This document shows, one piece after another, positions 35,383 through 44,078 of a stretch of DNA of 64,000 nucleotides (the stretch's first letter is position 1; every line of letters starts with the position of its first letter). The DNA comes from Variovorax sp. ZS18.2.2. GTDB taxonomy: Bacteria; Pseudomonadota; Gammaproteobacteria; Burkholderiales; Burkholderiaceae_C. The translations under genes and the position numbers were made by a program. Location: NCBI RefSeq assembly GCF_024701975.1, contig NZ_JANLNM010000014.1:52782-116781 (forward strand). The letters run 5' to 3'. The notes under the pieces are model-generated. The model saw nothing but the letters and a program-made list of their open reading frames with translations, was not told the DNA's origin and made no database searches.

Positions 35383-36437
35383 GCGGCTTCCGCTTCGCGG
35401 TAGAAGCCGGCGCTGTTGCCGCCGAGCGCGCGTCCCGCCACCGGCGCCACCGCACGGCCGATCGCCGCGATGTGGTCTGGTGTCGTGCCGCAGCAGCCGC
35501 CCACGATGTTCACCAGCCCCGCGGCCGCGAACTCGTGCAAGAGGCGCGAGGTGACATCGGGCGTCTCGTCGAAGCCGGTGTCGCTCATCGGATTGGGCAA
35601 GCCCGCGTTCGGGTAGCAGCTGATGAAGGTGTCGCCCGCCACGCGCGCCAGCTCCTGGATGTAGGGGCGCATCAACGCCGCGCCCAGCGCGCAGTTCAGG
35701 CCGATGGCCAGCGGGCGCGCATGCCGCACGCTGTGCCAGAACGCGGTGACGGTCTGGCCGCTCAGGATGCGGCCAGAAGCGTCGGTGACGGTGCCGCTGA
35801 TGATGAGCGGCAGGCGCTGGCCGCTGTTGTCGAAATACTCGTCCACCGCGAAAAGCGCGGCCTTGGCGTTGAGCGTGTCGAAGATCGTCTCGACCAGGAT
35901 CACGTCGGCGCCGCCTTCGACCAGCGCCTCGGTCTGCTCGTAATAGGCCTCGCGCAGCGACTCGAAATCGACGTTGCGTGCGCCCGGATCGTTCACGTCG
36001 GGGCTGATGCTCGCGGTCTTGGGCGTCGGGCCGAGGGCGCCGGCCACGAAGCGGGGCTTGTCGGGGGTACTGAACTTGTCGCAGGCCGCGCGCGCGATGC
36101 GGGCGGATTCGAGGTTCATCTCGCGCGCCAGGTGCGCCATCTTGTAGTCCTCCTGCGCGATGGTGGTCGCGCCGAAGGTGTTGGTCTCGATGAGGTCGGC
36201 GCCGGCGGCGAGGTAGCCCTCGTGGATGTCTGAGATGACGTCGGGCCGGGTGAGCGAGAGCAGTTCGTTGTTGCCCTTCACGTCGCGCTCGAAGTCCTTG
36301 AAGCGCTCGCCGCGGTACTGCTCCTCGGTGAGCTTGAAGCGCTGGATCATCGTGCCCATCGCGCCATCGAGGATGGCGATGCGCTTTTCGAGGATGCCGG
36401 CCAGGGCCTGGCCGCGGGTGTAGACGAGGGGCTTCAT
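35379..36437 (-). CDS. metH: Methionine synthase homocysteine-binding module (separate MetH N-terminal protein)
   Basis: The 352-residue protein is the homocysteine S-methyltransferase domain of MetH as a free-standing gene. It has AILDGAMGTMIQRF at about 21-34, GADLIETNTFGATTI, and three zinc cysteines: C249 in GLNCALG, C315 and C316 in GGCCGT. The folate, B12 and AdoMet modules are encoded 3.8 kb downstream at 28823-31570 on the same strand. The two pieces must act together. In-frame sequence upstream of the ATG at 36437 looks non-coding and is not used. Confidence 0.95.
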   Translation of the reverse strand: MKPLVYTRGQALAGILEKRIAILDGAMGTMIQRFKLTEEQYRGERFKDFERDVKGNNELLSLTRPDVISDIHEGYLAAGADLIETNTFGATTIAQEDYKMAHLAREMNLESARIARAACDKFSTPDKPRFVAGALGPTPKTASISPDVNDPGARNVDFESLREAYYEQTEALVEGGADVILVETIFDTLNAKAALFAVDEYFDNSGQRLPLIISGTVTDASGRILSGQTVTAFWHSVRHARPLAIGLNCALGAALMRPYIQELARVAGDTFISCYPNAGLPNPMSDTGFDETPDVTSRLLHEFAAAGLVNIVGGCCGTTPDHIAAIGRAVAPVAGRALGGNSAGFYREAEAA

Positions 36438-36588
36438 AGCCCTCGATTGTAGAAAGCCGTGCATCGCCCTGCGCGCGGGCGGGCTTGGCGCAAGGGGCGC
36501 GCGCATGCCCGCCGGCGGGCCCGGGGCTTGTCTTGCCTGCCACTTCGGCCTCTGGCAATGTGGGGGTTCCCAAGGAGCGCGCTTCGCC

Positions 36589-38460
36589 ATGCAGGACATC
36601 TTCCAGGTGGGCAACGCCCATTTCGCCTTCGCCCCCGAAACCTCGGCCCAGTTCGTCGATGGCGGGATGCAGTTCGAGCTGCACACGCTGCCCGTCGCGT
36701 TCGACAAGGCGCTGCATGCACCGGCTTTCCAGCCCGACGACGTGGACAACCCCTCGGAAGGCACGATCGCGCCGCGCTTCGGCACCTACGGCCCGTTCTT
36801 CTTCTACGACAAGACCGCCGAAGCGCATCGCGTGGTGCAAGTGCCGCAGACGAGGCCGGCCACGCATGACTTCCACCTGTACGAACGCGGCTTCGCCTGG
36901 GACAGGTTCCAGGGCGAGGTGACGCTCACGCCATCGTTCGTCGAGATCCGCGGCGTCATGAAGGCCTACTCGGGCGACGGTGCGGACAGCGTTGCCATCC
37001 ACGTGCGCAAGGCCTTCGAGCCGGGCGAGGTGGTGTTGAAGCCGCACACATACACCAGCCTGGCCGAAGCGGCCGAAGTACCGCCCGAACGCGTGCAGCG
37101 GCTTCTCATCGCGCAGCCCTGGGAGCAGGGCACCCCAAGGTTCGACGCGTTTCCGCCGGAGATCCTGCGCTTCTCCAGGCTGGAGTTCCTGTCGCTGCAG
37201 TTCGCGTACCCCAAGTACGCGCCCTTCACCGCTTTGCCCGATGCCTTCTGTGCGCTCGGCGAACTCAAAGAGCTGTTCATCCGCAATTCGAGCATCGTGC
37301 AGTTGCCCGACGACTTCGGCGCGCTCGCGCAGCTCGAAGTGCTCTCGATGGAATACGGCCAGCTCGAGCGCCTGCCCGAAAGCATCTGCAAGCTCCCACG
37401 CCTGCAGCGGTTGCTGCTCAATGGCAACGCGCTCGAGAGCCTGCCGGAATGCATCGGCGACCTGCCGGCCCTGCGCCTGCTGGCCGTCGAGAAGAATCCG
37501 TTCGTGTCGCTGCCCGCGTCGCTCAAGAAAATCGAGAAGGTCAACCTCGAGAGAAAACTGCAGGCGCTCTACCAGGACATCACGTACCGCAAGGATGTCA
37601 ATGTGCCCATGGCGCCCGCACAGTTCCTCGCGCAGGGAGACGACCTGTACACGCAGCTGCTGGCGGCCGCCTGCGGCAAGCACAAGCTCAAGCGCTACCT
37701 GCCTGCGCTGCAGCGGGTGGCCCGCCGCGCGGTGCGCTACCGGACCACCGAACCCGAGGACTATGCGCACAAGGGCAACACCCGCTTCGGCGGCGCGCCC
37801 GACCTGCCGCCGGGCATGGCGTTTCCGCTGTCCGACGGCGGCAGCCACTGGCGCTTCTACGCGCAGCTGAACCTGGCCGAAGTCGCGCCACTGCAGCCCT
37901 ACCTGCCGCGCGAGGGCATGCTGTATTTCTTCGGCGAGGATCAGGAGTCGCTGGAGAAATCTCTGGTGGTCCATTCCACGGCGCCGCTGGAATCGCTCGT
38001 CACCTACGCGTACCCGGAAGACGTCCGGTTCGAGAACGGATTTGCCGACGACCTGTACCCGGGCCTCAAGGCCGTCGCCGACGCCACGGTGTCCGTGCCC
38101 AATCTGTATGGCGCCCAGGACCGCTGGACCGGCCGCGATGCGGTGCTGATGAAGATCGAGGAGGACGAGAAGCTGCAGAAGGCCTACTGGGCGCTCGACG
38201 AGGAACTCTCCGGCAAGGAGGATCGCTGCCACCTCGTCAACGCGCATGTGTTCACGCAGCACAAGACGCCCGAGGAGCAGGCCTCCGATGCGAAGGGCGG
38301 CCTGCCCGGCGAATGGATCAACCTGCTGGCGCTCGAATCGGACAGGCGCCCGAACGGATTCTGCTTCTGGGATGCGGGCACGCTGACCTACAGCATCCAC
38401 ATGAAGGACCTCGCGCTGGGTGACTTCTCGCGGGTCTTCGTGAGCCTGGAAAGCAGCTGA
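36589..38460 (+). CDS. Leucine-rich repeat protein fused to a C-terminal DUF1963 domain
   Basis: The ATG at 36589 follows AAGGAGCG; the product has 623 residues. The first 210 residues are unfamiliar. Residues about 215-320 are leucine-rich repeats with a 23-residue period (LPDAFCALGELKELFI, LPDDFGALAQLEVLSM, LPESICKLPRLQRLLL, LPECIGDLPALRLLAV). The C-terminal part, from about 396, is a DUF1963 domain (NTRFGGAPDLPPGMAFP, WRFYAQLNLAEVAPLQ, GMLYFFGEDQ). There is no signal peptide or membrane segment. LRRs of this type bind proteins, and DUF1963 is of unknown function. It stands alone between metH1 (divergent) and hutG (convergent). I make no claim on its role. Confidence 0.87.
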   Translation: MQDIFQVGNAHFAFAPETSAQFVDGGMQFELHTLPVAFDKALHAPAFQPDDVDNPSEGTIAPRFGTYGPFFFYDKTAEAHRVVQVPQTRPATHDFHLYERGFAWDRFQGEVTLTPSFVEIRGVMKAYSGDGADSVAIHVRKAFEPGEVVLKPHTYTSLAEAAEVPPERVQRLLIAQPWEQGTPRFDAFPPEILRFSRLEFLSLQFAYPKYAPFTALPDAFCALGELKELFIRNSSIVQLPDDFGALAQLEVLSMEYGQLERLPESICKLPRLQRLLLNGNALESLPECIGDLPALRLLAVEKNPFVSLPASLKKIEKVNLERKLQALYQDITYRKDVNVPMAPAQFLAQGDDLYTQLLAAACGKHKLKRYLPALQRVARRAVRYRTTEPEDYAHKGNTRFGGAPDLPPGMAFPLSDGGSHWRFYAQLNLAEVAPLQPYLPREGMLYFFGEDQESLEKSLVVHSTAPLESLVTYAYPEDVRFENGFADDLYPGLKAVADATVSVPNLYGAQDRWTGRDAVLMKIEEDEKLQKAYWALDEELSGKEDRCHLVNAHVFTQHKTPEEQASDAKGGLPGEWINLLALESDRRPNGFCFWDAGTLTYSIHMKDLALGDFSRVFVSLESS

Positions 38461-38476
38461 GGCGCCGCCCAGCGGC

Positions 38477-39301
38477 TCAGCGTGGCGCGCGGCCCTCGAC
38501 GAAAGCCAGCACCGCCTCGATCATCCGCCGCACATGCGGCTGCACGCCGGCTGCCACCTCGGGCAGGTAGTCGAAGGGCAACTGCTCCTGCATGTAGCTC
38601 GACTGCGTCATCTCCAGCTGCACTGCATGCACGCCAGCGGCCGGATTGCCGTACTGGCGCGTGATGTGGCCGCCCTTGAAGCGGCCATTGAGCACGCCCG
38701 TGTAGCCCGTGGCCGACTCCGCGATGCCGAGCAGCGTGGCCGCCAGCGCCGGATCGCAGCTCGTGCCGTTGCCGGTGCCCAGGTTCAGGTCAGGCAGCTT
38801 GCCGTCGAAGAAGCGCGGCAGCACCGAGCGGATCGAGTGCGCGTCCCACAGCGCGATGGTGCCGTGCGCGGCCTTCAGGCGATCGAGTTCGGCCTGCAGT
38901 TGGCGGTGGTACGGGTGCCAGATCGCGTCGCGGCGCTCGGCGACTTCCGCGTCATCGGGCAGGTCGTCTTTGGAAGCGTAGACCGGCGTGTCGTCGAAGG
39001 TGTCGACCGGGCACAGGCCGGTGACGCTCTGGCCCGGGTAGAGGCTCGCGCCATCCGGTGGACGGTTCAGGTCGATCACGTAGCGCGAATGCGTGGCCAC
39101 GAGCACCGAGGCGCCGAGTTCGTCGGCGAAGTCGTAGAGCTGCTCCAGGTGCCAGTCGGTGTCGGGCACATGGCGCGCTTCGTCGGTGAGACGGACGGCC
39201 AGCGCGGGCGGCACATGCGTGCCGACGTGCGGCATCGAGATCAGCAGCGGGCGCGTGCCCTGGCGAAAGCGGAACGCCGGTTCGGCGGTGGTGAAGGCCA
39301 T
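38477..39301 (-). CDS. hutG: N-formylglutamate deformylase
   Basis: The 274-residue zinc hydrolase has LLISMPHVGTHVPPAL at the N-terminus, DTDWHLEQLYDFA, VIDLNRPPDG and LWDAHSIRSVLPRFF, the hallmark blocks of HutG/FGase. It releases formate and glutamate from N-formylglutamate, the last step of the five-step hut route. It lies seven bases after hutF, so the two are coupled. The ATG at 39301 was chosen because homology starts there. Confidence 0.95.
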   Translation of the reverse strand: MAFTTAEPAFRFRQGTRPLLISMPHVGTHVPPALAVRLTDEARHVPDTDWHLEQLYDFADELGASVLVATHSRYVIDLNRPPDGASLYPGQSVTGLCPVDTFDDTPVYASKDDLPDDAEVAERRDAIWHPYHRQLQAELDRLKAAHGTIALWDAHSIRSVLPRFFDGKLPDLNLGTGNGTSCDPALAATLLGIAESATGYTGVLNGRFKGGHITRQYGNPAAGVHAVQLEMTQSSYMQEQLPFDYLPEVAAGVQPHVRRMIEAVLAFVEGRAPR

Positions 39302-39308
39302 GGTGGTT

Positions 39309-40760
39309 TCAGTCCTGGAGGAGTTGGGTGCGCGCCGCCACGAAGGCGGACGCGGATTCGTTGTGCAGCGCGTGGCGTCCCGCCGAGACACGCTCGCGGC
39401 CGGCCACCCAGACCGCGTCGATGGCGGAGGTGCGATGGCTCGCGAAGACATGCGCCGAAAGCATGTCGGGCGCCGACAGGCCCTGCAGCGCAACGTGCGC
39501 CGCATCGAGCACGATGAAGTCGGCCTGCTGCCCCACCGCGAGCCCGCCGACCGCGCGGCCCGAGGCCTGCGCCCCGCCCTGCACCGCTTCGAGCGTGAGC
39601 GCGGTGGCGACATGCGGCTGCGCCGCGCTCGCGCCGACGTTGCGCTGGCGCTTGGCAAAGCGCTGGCTGTATTCGAGCATCAGCAGCTCTTCCGCCGCGT
39701 TGACGCTGGCGTGGCTGTCGGAGCCCACGCCCCATGCGCCGCCATGGCTGCGCCACTTCGGGAAATCGAAGATGCCGTCGCCCAGGTTCGCCTCGGTCGT
39801 CGGGCACAGGCCTGCGACCGCGCCGCTCCTGGCGGCGTACTCGTACTCGGCGTCGTTCATGTGCGTCGCGTGCACGAGGCACCAGCGCGCATCGACCGGC
39901 GCGTGATCGAGCAGCCACTCGACGGGGCGCAGGCCGCTCCATTCGACGCAATCGTCCACTTCCTTGGTCTGCTCGGCGATGTGGATGTGGATCGGCGCGG
40001 TGCGGTCGATGGCTTCGAGCCCCGCGACCGCATCGCGCAATGCCTCGGGCGGCACGGCGCGCAGCGAGTGCGGCGCCATGCCGAGGCGCGCGCCCTGCGC
40101 GTCGCACGCGGGCTTGAGCGCTTCGAGCAGGCGCAGCATCGATTCGGTCGAGCGGATGAAGCGGCGCTGCCCTTCGCTGGGCGGCTGGTCGCCGAAACCG
40201 CTGGTCTGGTAGAGCACCGGCAGCAGCGTGAAGCCGATGCCGGTCTTCTCTGCGGCGCGCAGCAGCGCGAGGCTCAGCGTCGCGTCGTCGGCGTAGGGAC
40301 GGCCGTCGGCGTCGTGGTGCACGTACTGGAACTCGCACACGCTGGTGTAGCCCGCTTCGAGCATCTCGGCGTAGAGCCAGGTCGCGATCGCCTCCATGTG
40401 CTGCGGGCCGAGGCGCGCGGCAAAGCGGTACATCAGCGTGCGCCAGCTCCAGAAGCTGTCCCGCTGTTCGGCGCGGTGTTCGGTGAGGCCGGCAAACGCG
40501 CGCTGGAAGGCGTGCGAGTGCAGGTTGGGCATGCCGGGGATCACGGGGCCGGTCGCCACCTGCGCGCCTGCGGACGGTTGCGTGGCGGGCTGGACCTGCG
40601 TGAGCTGGCCTGCGTCGTTCCACGTCAGCAGGACGTTCTTCGCCCAGCCCGCGGGCAGCAGCGCATCGGCTGCGAAGAGTGTTTGTCTTACCCCCTCTCC
40701 CTCTGGGAGACGGTTGGGGTGAGGGCTGTCGGCCTTCGATAACGCCGTCGTCGTATTCAT
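39309..40760 (-). CDS. hutF: Formimidoylglutamate deiminase
   Basis: The 483-residue amidohydrolase has the metal motif MPNLHSHAFQR (H81, H83), IHIHIAEQTKEVDDC, ATHMNDAEYE and GVGSDSHASVNAAEEL. It converts N-formimidoyl-L-glutamate to N-formylglutamate and ammonia. The only start codon I find in frame is the ATG at 40760, and the first 28 or so residues (LSKADSPHPNRLPEGEG) are read from the palindromic repeat at 40686-40805. The normal HutF sequence begins near TLFAADALLPAGWA. The ATG overlaps the hutI stop by four bases. Confidence 0.95.
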   Translation of the reverse strand: MNTTTALSKADSPHPNRLPEGEGVRQTLFAADALLPAGWAKNVLLTWNDAGQLTQVQPATQPSAGAQVATGPVIPGMPNLHSHAFQRAFAGLTEHRAEQRDSFWSWRTLMYRFAARLGPQHMEAIATWLYAEMLEAGYTSVCEFQYVHHDADGRPYADDATLSLALLRAAEKTGIGFTLLPVLYQTSGFGDQPPSEGQRRFIRSTESMLRLLEALKPACDAQGARLGMAPHSLRAVPPEALRDAVAGLEAIDRTAPIHIHIAEQTKEVDDCVEWSGLRPVEWLLDHAPVDARWCLVHATHMNDAEYEYAARSGAVAGLCPTTEANLGDGIFDFPKWRSHGGAWGVGSDSHASVNAAEELLMLEYSQRFAKRQRNVGASAAQPHVATALTLEAVQGGAQASGRAVGGLAVGQQADFIVLDAAHVALQGLSAPDMLSAHVFASHRTSAIDAVWVAGRERVSAGRHALHNESASAFVAARTQLLQD

Positions 40761-40805
40761 GGCCGCAGGCCCTCACCCTGCCCTCTCCCAGAGGGAGAGG
40801 GGAAA
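40686..40805. repeat. Dispersed paired-palindrome repeat at the hutI-hutF junction, read as protein on both sides
   Basis: This element (CCCCCTCTCCCTCTGGGAGAC near 40690 and CCTCTCCCAGAGGGAGAGG near 40782, flanked by GGTGAGGG and CCCTCACC) is of the same family as those at 11230 and 25473. It is not intergenic: its right half codes for the last 15 or so residues of HutI and its left half for the first 28 or so of HutF. The ATGA overlap of the two genes lies in its core. Confidence 0.88.
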
Positions 40806-42019
40806 GAAATACAAATACGGCCTTGGCGCACCGCGGTGCGCAGCGGACGTTGACCGAACCAGTACGCGAGCTCGGCCGCATCGCGCACCTTCCACAGTAC
40901 GAAGTTGGCGGGCATGCCTTCGGTGATAACGCCGTGCGTGGCCTCCAGGCCCAGCGCGCGCGCCGCATGCACCGTGACACCGGCCAGCGCCTCGGGCACC
41001 GTCAGGCGGAACAGCGTGCACGCCATGTTCACCATCAGCAGCAGGCTCAGCGTCGGCGAGGTGCCGGGGTTGTGATCGGTCGATACGGCCATCGGCACGC
41101 CGGCAGCGCGCAGCGCCTCGATGGGCGGCAGGTGCGTGTCGCGCAGCGTGTAGTAGGCGCCGGGCAGCAGCACGGCCACGGTGCCCGATTGGCGCATCGC
41201 CTCGATGCCGTCGGCCGACAGGTGCTCGATGTGGTCGCATGAGAGCGCGCCGTAGCGCGCGGCGAGCGCGGCGCCGCCCATGTCCGACAGTTGCTCCGCA
41301 TGCAGCTTCACCGGCAGGCCCAACGCCTTCGCGGCCTGGAAGACCTGCTCGGTTTCCGCGAGCGAGAAGGCGATGCGCTCGCAGAACACGTCCACCGCAT
41401 CGACCAGCCCTTCGGCCGCGAGCGCGGGCAGCATTTCGCGGCACACGAGATCGATGTAGTCGCCGCTGCGGCCCGTGTATTCGGGCGGCAGTGCGTGCGC
41501 GCCGAGGAAGGTGGTGCGTACGGTGACGCCATAGGCTTCGCCGAGGCGCCGCGCCACGCGCAATTGTTTGCGCTCATGTTCGAGCGAAAGGCCGTAGCCC
41601 GACTTGATTTCAATGGCGCACACACCATCGGCCAGCAGCTGTTCGAGGCGCGGTGCGGCCTGTGCGAAGAGCGTGTCTTCGTCGGCCTCGCGCGTGGCGC
41701 GCACCGACGAGACGATGCCGCCGCCCGCCTTCGCCACTTCTTCGTAGGTCGCGCCCGCGAGCCGCATCGCGAATTCGTTCGCGCGCTGGCCGCCGTAGAC
41801 GAGGTGCGTGTGGCAATCGACGAGGCCGGGCGTGACGAGTGCATCGCCGCCGTCGTGCACAGAAAGCTCTGCGAACTCGGCCGGCAGCGCGCTGCGCGCG
41901 CCGACCCAGCGGATCGCGCCTTGCGCGACCACGATGGCGGCTTCGACGCCGGCATCGGTCGCCAGGCGCAGGCCGGTCCAGAGGCCGTCGGCCGATGGAT
42001 ATGTGTTGGCAGATTTCAT
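40757..42019 (-). CDS. hutI: Imidazolonepropionase
   Basis: The 420-residue amidohydrolase has LVDCHTHLVYGGQRANEF (metal H70, H72), the active-site region AIEIKSGYGLSLEHE, TTFLGAHALPPE, KLHAEQLSDMGG and STDHNPGTSP. It opens imidazolone-5-propionate to formimidoylglutamate. HutI proteins normally end near QRPLRTAVRQGR; here the frame continues as ICISFPSPSGRGQGEGLRP, which is palindromic repeat sequence. That tail carries the stop codon that overlaps the hutF start. Confidence 0.95.
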   Translation of the reverse strand: MKSANTYPSADGLWTGLRLATDAGVEAAIVVAQGAIRWVGARSALPAEFAELSVHDGGDALVTPGLVDCHTHLVYGGQRANEFAMRLAGATYEEVAKAGGGIVSSVRATREADEDTLFAQAAPRLEQLLADGVCAIEIKSGYGLSLEHERKQLRVARRLGEAYGVTVRTTFLGAHALPPEYTGRSGDYIDLVCREMLPALAAEGLVDAVDVFCERIAFSLAETEQVFQAAKALGLPVKLHAEQLSDMGGAALAARYGALSCDHIEHLSADGIEAMRQSGTVAVLLPGAYYTLRDTHLPPIEALRAAGVPMAVSTDHNPGTSPTLSLLLMVNMACTLFRLTVPEALAGVTVHAARALGLEATHGVITEGMPANFVLWKVRDAAELAYWFGQRPLRTAVRQGRICISFPSPSGRGQGEGLRP

Positions 42020-42041
42020 TGTTTTGTTCTCTTTCTGCAGG

Positions 42042-42611
42042 TTACGCCGGCACGATGCGGACCGCTACCAGCCGCGCGTCTTCGCTCTCCGGCATCGCTT
42101 GCCACGCGAGCGGCGCGTCGGCCCAATGCAGGCCCTCGCCCTCGGTGCAGGCTTCGTCGTTCAACCGCCATGCACCGCGCAAGGCGAGCAGCACGCCGTG
42201 CGGTGCCCCCTCGATGGCCGTTGCGTGGTCGAGCACCTGCACATCGGCGCGCCACTGGCCGTGACGCGTCATCACGTTGAAATCGTTCGACGCGCCACCC
42301 AGCAGCGTGCAGTCGATCGCATCGTCGCCGCTGAACGCGAACGGCCGATGCGGCACATCGAGCCGGTGCTCCACGCGCCCGTCGTGCGTGAAGAGCCGCA
42401 CCCCGTCGCCTTCGAGCAGCATGATGCTGCGGTCGATGCCCGCGAACACCGAGAACGGCCCCGCCGCCGCGATGGTCGCGATGCTCACGCGCCAGCCGAA
42501 GCTGTCGAGCCCCGCGCCCTGGGGCCAGCTCGCGATTTCCTGCGTGGTGCCGCCGCCGTTCTTCCAGGGCATGGCGGGCAGCGTGGCGCGAGAAAAACCT
42601 TGCACGCTCAT
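42042..42611 (-). CDS. hutD: HutD-family protein
   Basis: The 189-residue cupin-like protein has the HutD start MPWKNGGGTTQEIASWPQG, then GWRVSIATIAAAGPFSVFAG and CTLLGGASNDFNVM. HutD is common in hut loci and is thought to hold down the urocanate or formimidoylglutamate level, but it has no proven catalytic role. Its ATG overlaps the stop of the permease gene upstream by four bases, and hutI follows 22 bp after its own stop. Confidence 0.94.
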   Translation of the reverse strand: MSVQGFSRATLPAMPWKNGGGTTQEIASWPQGAGLDSFGWRVSIATIAAAGPFSVFAGIDRSIMLLEGDGVRLFTHDGRVEHRLDVPHRPFAFSGDDAIDCTLLGGASNDFNVMTRHGQWRADVQVLDHATAIEGAPHGVLLALRGAWRLNDEACTEGEGLHWADAPLAWQAMPESEDARLVAVRIVPA

Positions 42612-43276
42612 CGCATCAACCCGCCTTGCCGCAGCTTCTGCTCGAAGTGCCGCAGCACCAGCGTCATCGTGCCGGTCAGCACGAAGTAGACGAGCGCGAT
42701 GGCCAGGTACACCTCCAGCGACCGGTACGACACGCTGATGATCTTCTGCCCCTCGTGCATCACGTCGTGGATCGTCAGCAGCGACACCAGCGCCGAGTTC
42801 TTGATGAGCGCGATGAACTCGTTGCCCAGCGGCGGAATCATCCGCACCACCGCCTGCGGCAGCACGATCTGGCGCATCGCGACGCCGGGCGTCATGCCCA
42901 GCGACTGCGCGGCCATCGTCTGGCCCTTGTCGATCGACTGGATCGCGCCGCGCACGATTTCCGACACATACGCGCCCGAGTACACGCCCAGCCCCAGCAC
43001 GCCGCACAGGAAGGCGGGAAGCAGGATGCCGAAGTGCGGCAGGCCGAAGAAAAGAATGAACAGCTGCACCAGCAGCGGCGTGCCGCGAATGACCGCCACG
43101 TAGGCGGTGCACACGCTGTAGATCCATCGCCGCTTCGGGTTCAGCCGGCCGATGCCGACGATGAGGCCGAGCACGCAACCGAGCGCGAGCGCGCAGGCGG
43201 TGATTTCCACCGTGACGAGCGCACCGCGCAAGAGGTCGGGCCAGCCCTGCCAGACCGGTGAGAAATCGAAGTCCAT
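42608..43276 (-). CDS. Amino acid ABC transporter permease (HisM/GlnP type)
   Basis: The 222-residue permease has five hydrophobic helices and the polar amino acid permease start LLRGALVTVEITACALALG. The EAA loop is AQSLGMTPGVAMRQIVLPQA. It pairs with the binding protein encoded just upstream and is translationally coupled to hutD. No ATPase gene is next to it, so it must borrow one from elsewhere. Histidine or urocanate is the likely substrate because of the hut context. Confidence 0.92.
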   Translation of the reverse strand: MDFDFSPVWQGWPDLLRGALVTVEITACALALGCVLGLIVGIGRLNPKRRWIYSVCTAYVAVIRGTPLLVQLFILFFGLPHFGILLPAFLCGVLGLGVYSGAYVSEIVRGAIQSIDKGQTMAAQSLGMTPGVAMRQIVLPQAVVRMIPPLGNEFIALIKNSALVSLLTIHDVMHEGQKIISVSYRSLEVYLAIALVYFVLTGTMTLVLRHFEQKLRQGGLMR

Positions 43277-43283
43277 CGCGCGC

Positions 43284-44036
43284 TTACTTGGCCGTGCTGC
43301 TGAACCACTTCTTCACGATCTGTGCATACGTGCCGTCGGCCTTCAGCTTCTCGATCGCACCGTTCACGGCCTTGGTGAGTTCCGGCGTGTCCTTGCGGAT
43401 CGCCATGCCGTATTCCTCGGTGGTGATCTGCTCGTCGAGCACCTTCAGGCCCGGCCGCGTGCGCACGTACTGGTAAGCGGCGGGCTTGCCGGTGACGGCA
43501 GCATCGGCACGGCCGATGTCCACGAGGTTGAACATTTCCTGGTTCTTCTCGACTTCCATCAGCTGCACCTGCGGGTACTTTTCCTTCGTGAAGGCGACCG
43601 ACTTGGTGCCCACCTGCACGCTGACCTTCTTGCCGTCGATGTCGGCCGGCTTCTTGATGGTCGTGTTGCCTTCTTTCACCATCACCACCAGGCCGCCCGC
43701 GTAGTACGGCGTGGTGAAGTCGACGACCTTCTTGCGCTCGTCGGTGATGTAGATGGCAGAGACGGCCATGTCGAAGCGCCTGGAGATCAGGCCCGGCACG
43801 AGCCCCTTGAAGTCGATGTCGATCCACTCGATCTTGCGGCCCAGCGTCTTGCCGATGGCCTCGACCAGTTCCACGTCGAAGCCGGTGCGCTTGCCGTTCT
43901 CCACGTATTCCATCGGCGGGAAAGTGGCATCGGTGGCCACGCGCAGCGGCTCGCCTTGCGCTTGGGCGGCGCCGGCGAAACCGAAGAGAGCGAGGCCTGA
44001 GAGTGCGGCGGCGACAAGGGTGCGACGGGTGTTCAT
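43284..44036 (-). CDS. Periplasmic amino acid-binding protein (family 3), probably for histidine or urocanate
   Basis: The 250-residue protein has a signal peptide ending AAQAQ and the family-3 fold: LRVATDATFPPMEYVENGKRTG, GFDVELVEAIGKTLGRK, and FDMAVSAIYITDERKK. It lies seven bases before the permease gene. Ligand specificity is inferred only from the hut neighbours. Confidence 0.92.
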   Translation of the reverse strand: MNTRRTLVAAALSGLALFGFAGAAQAQGEPLRVATDATFPPMEYVENGKRTGFDVELVEAIGKTLGRKIEWIDIDFKGLVPGLISRRFDMAVSAIYITDERKKVVDFTTPYYAGGLVVMVKEGNTTIKKPADIDGKKVSVQVGTKSVAFTKEKYPQVQLMEVEKNQEMFNLVDIGRADAAVTGKPAAYQYVRTRPGLKVLDEQITTEEYGMAIRKDTPELTKAVNGAIEKLKADGTYAQIVKKWFSSTAK

Positions 44037-44078
44037 GGTGAAGGCTTTCGTGGGTGTGAAAAAGGTAAGAGCGACTGG

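Noticed and set aside
36438..36588. Possible cobalamin or SAH riboswitch in front of metH1.
   Set aside because: Only a small TGCCA/TGGCA hairpin is visible, and the conserved cores of these riboswitches are absent.
34528..38400. A frame of almost 1300 codons on the minus strand across lysR, metH1 and the LRR gene.
   Set aside because: Only the metH1 frame carries conserved motifs; this one is biased in composition and crosses several unrelated genes.
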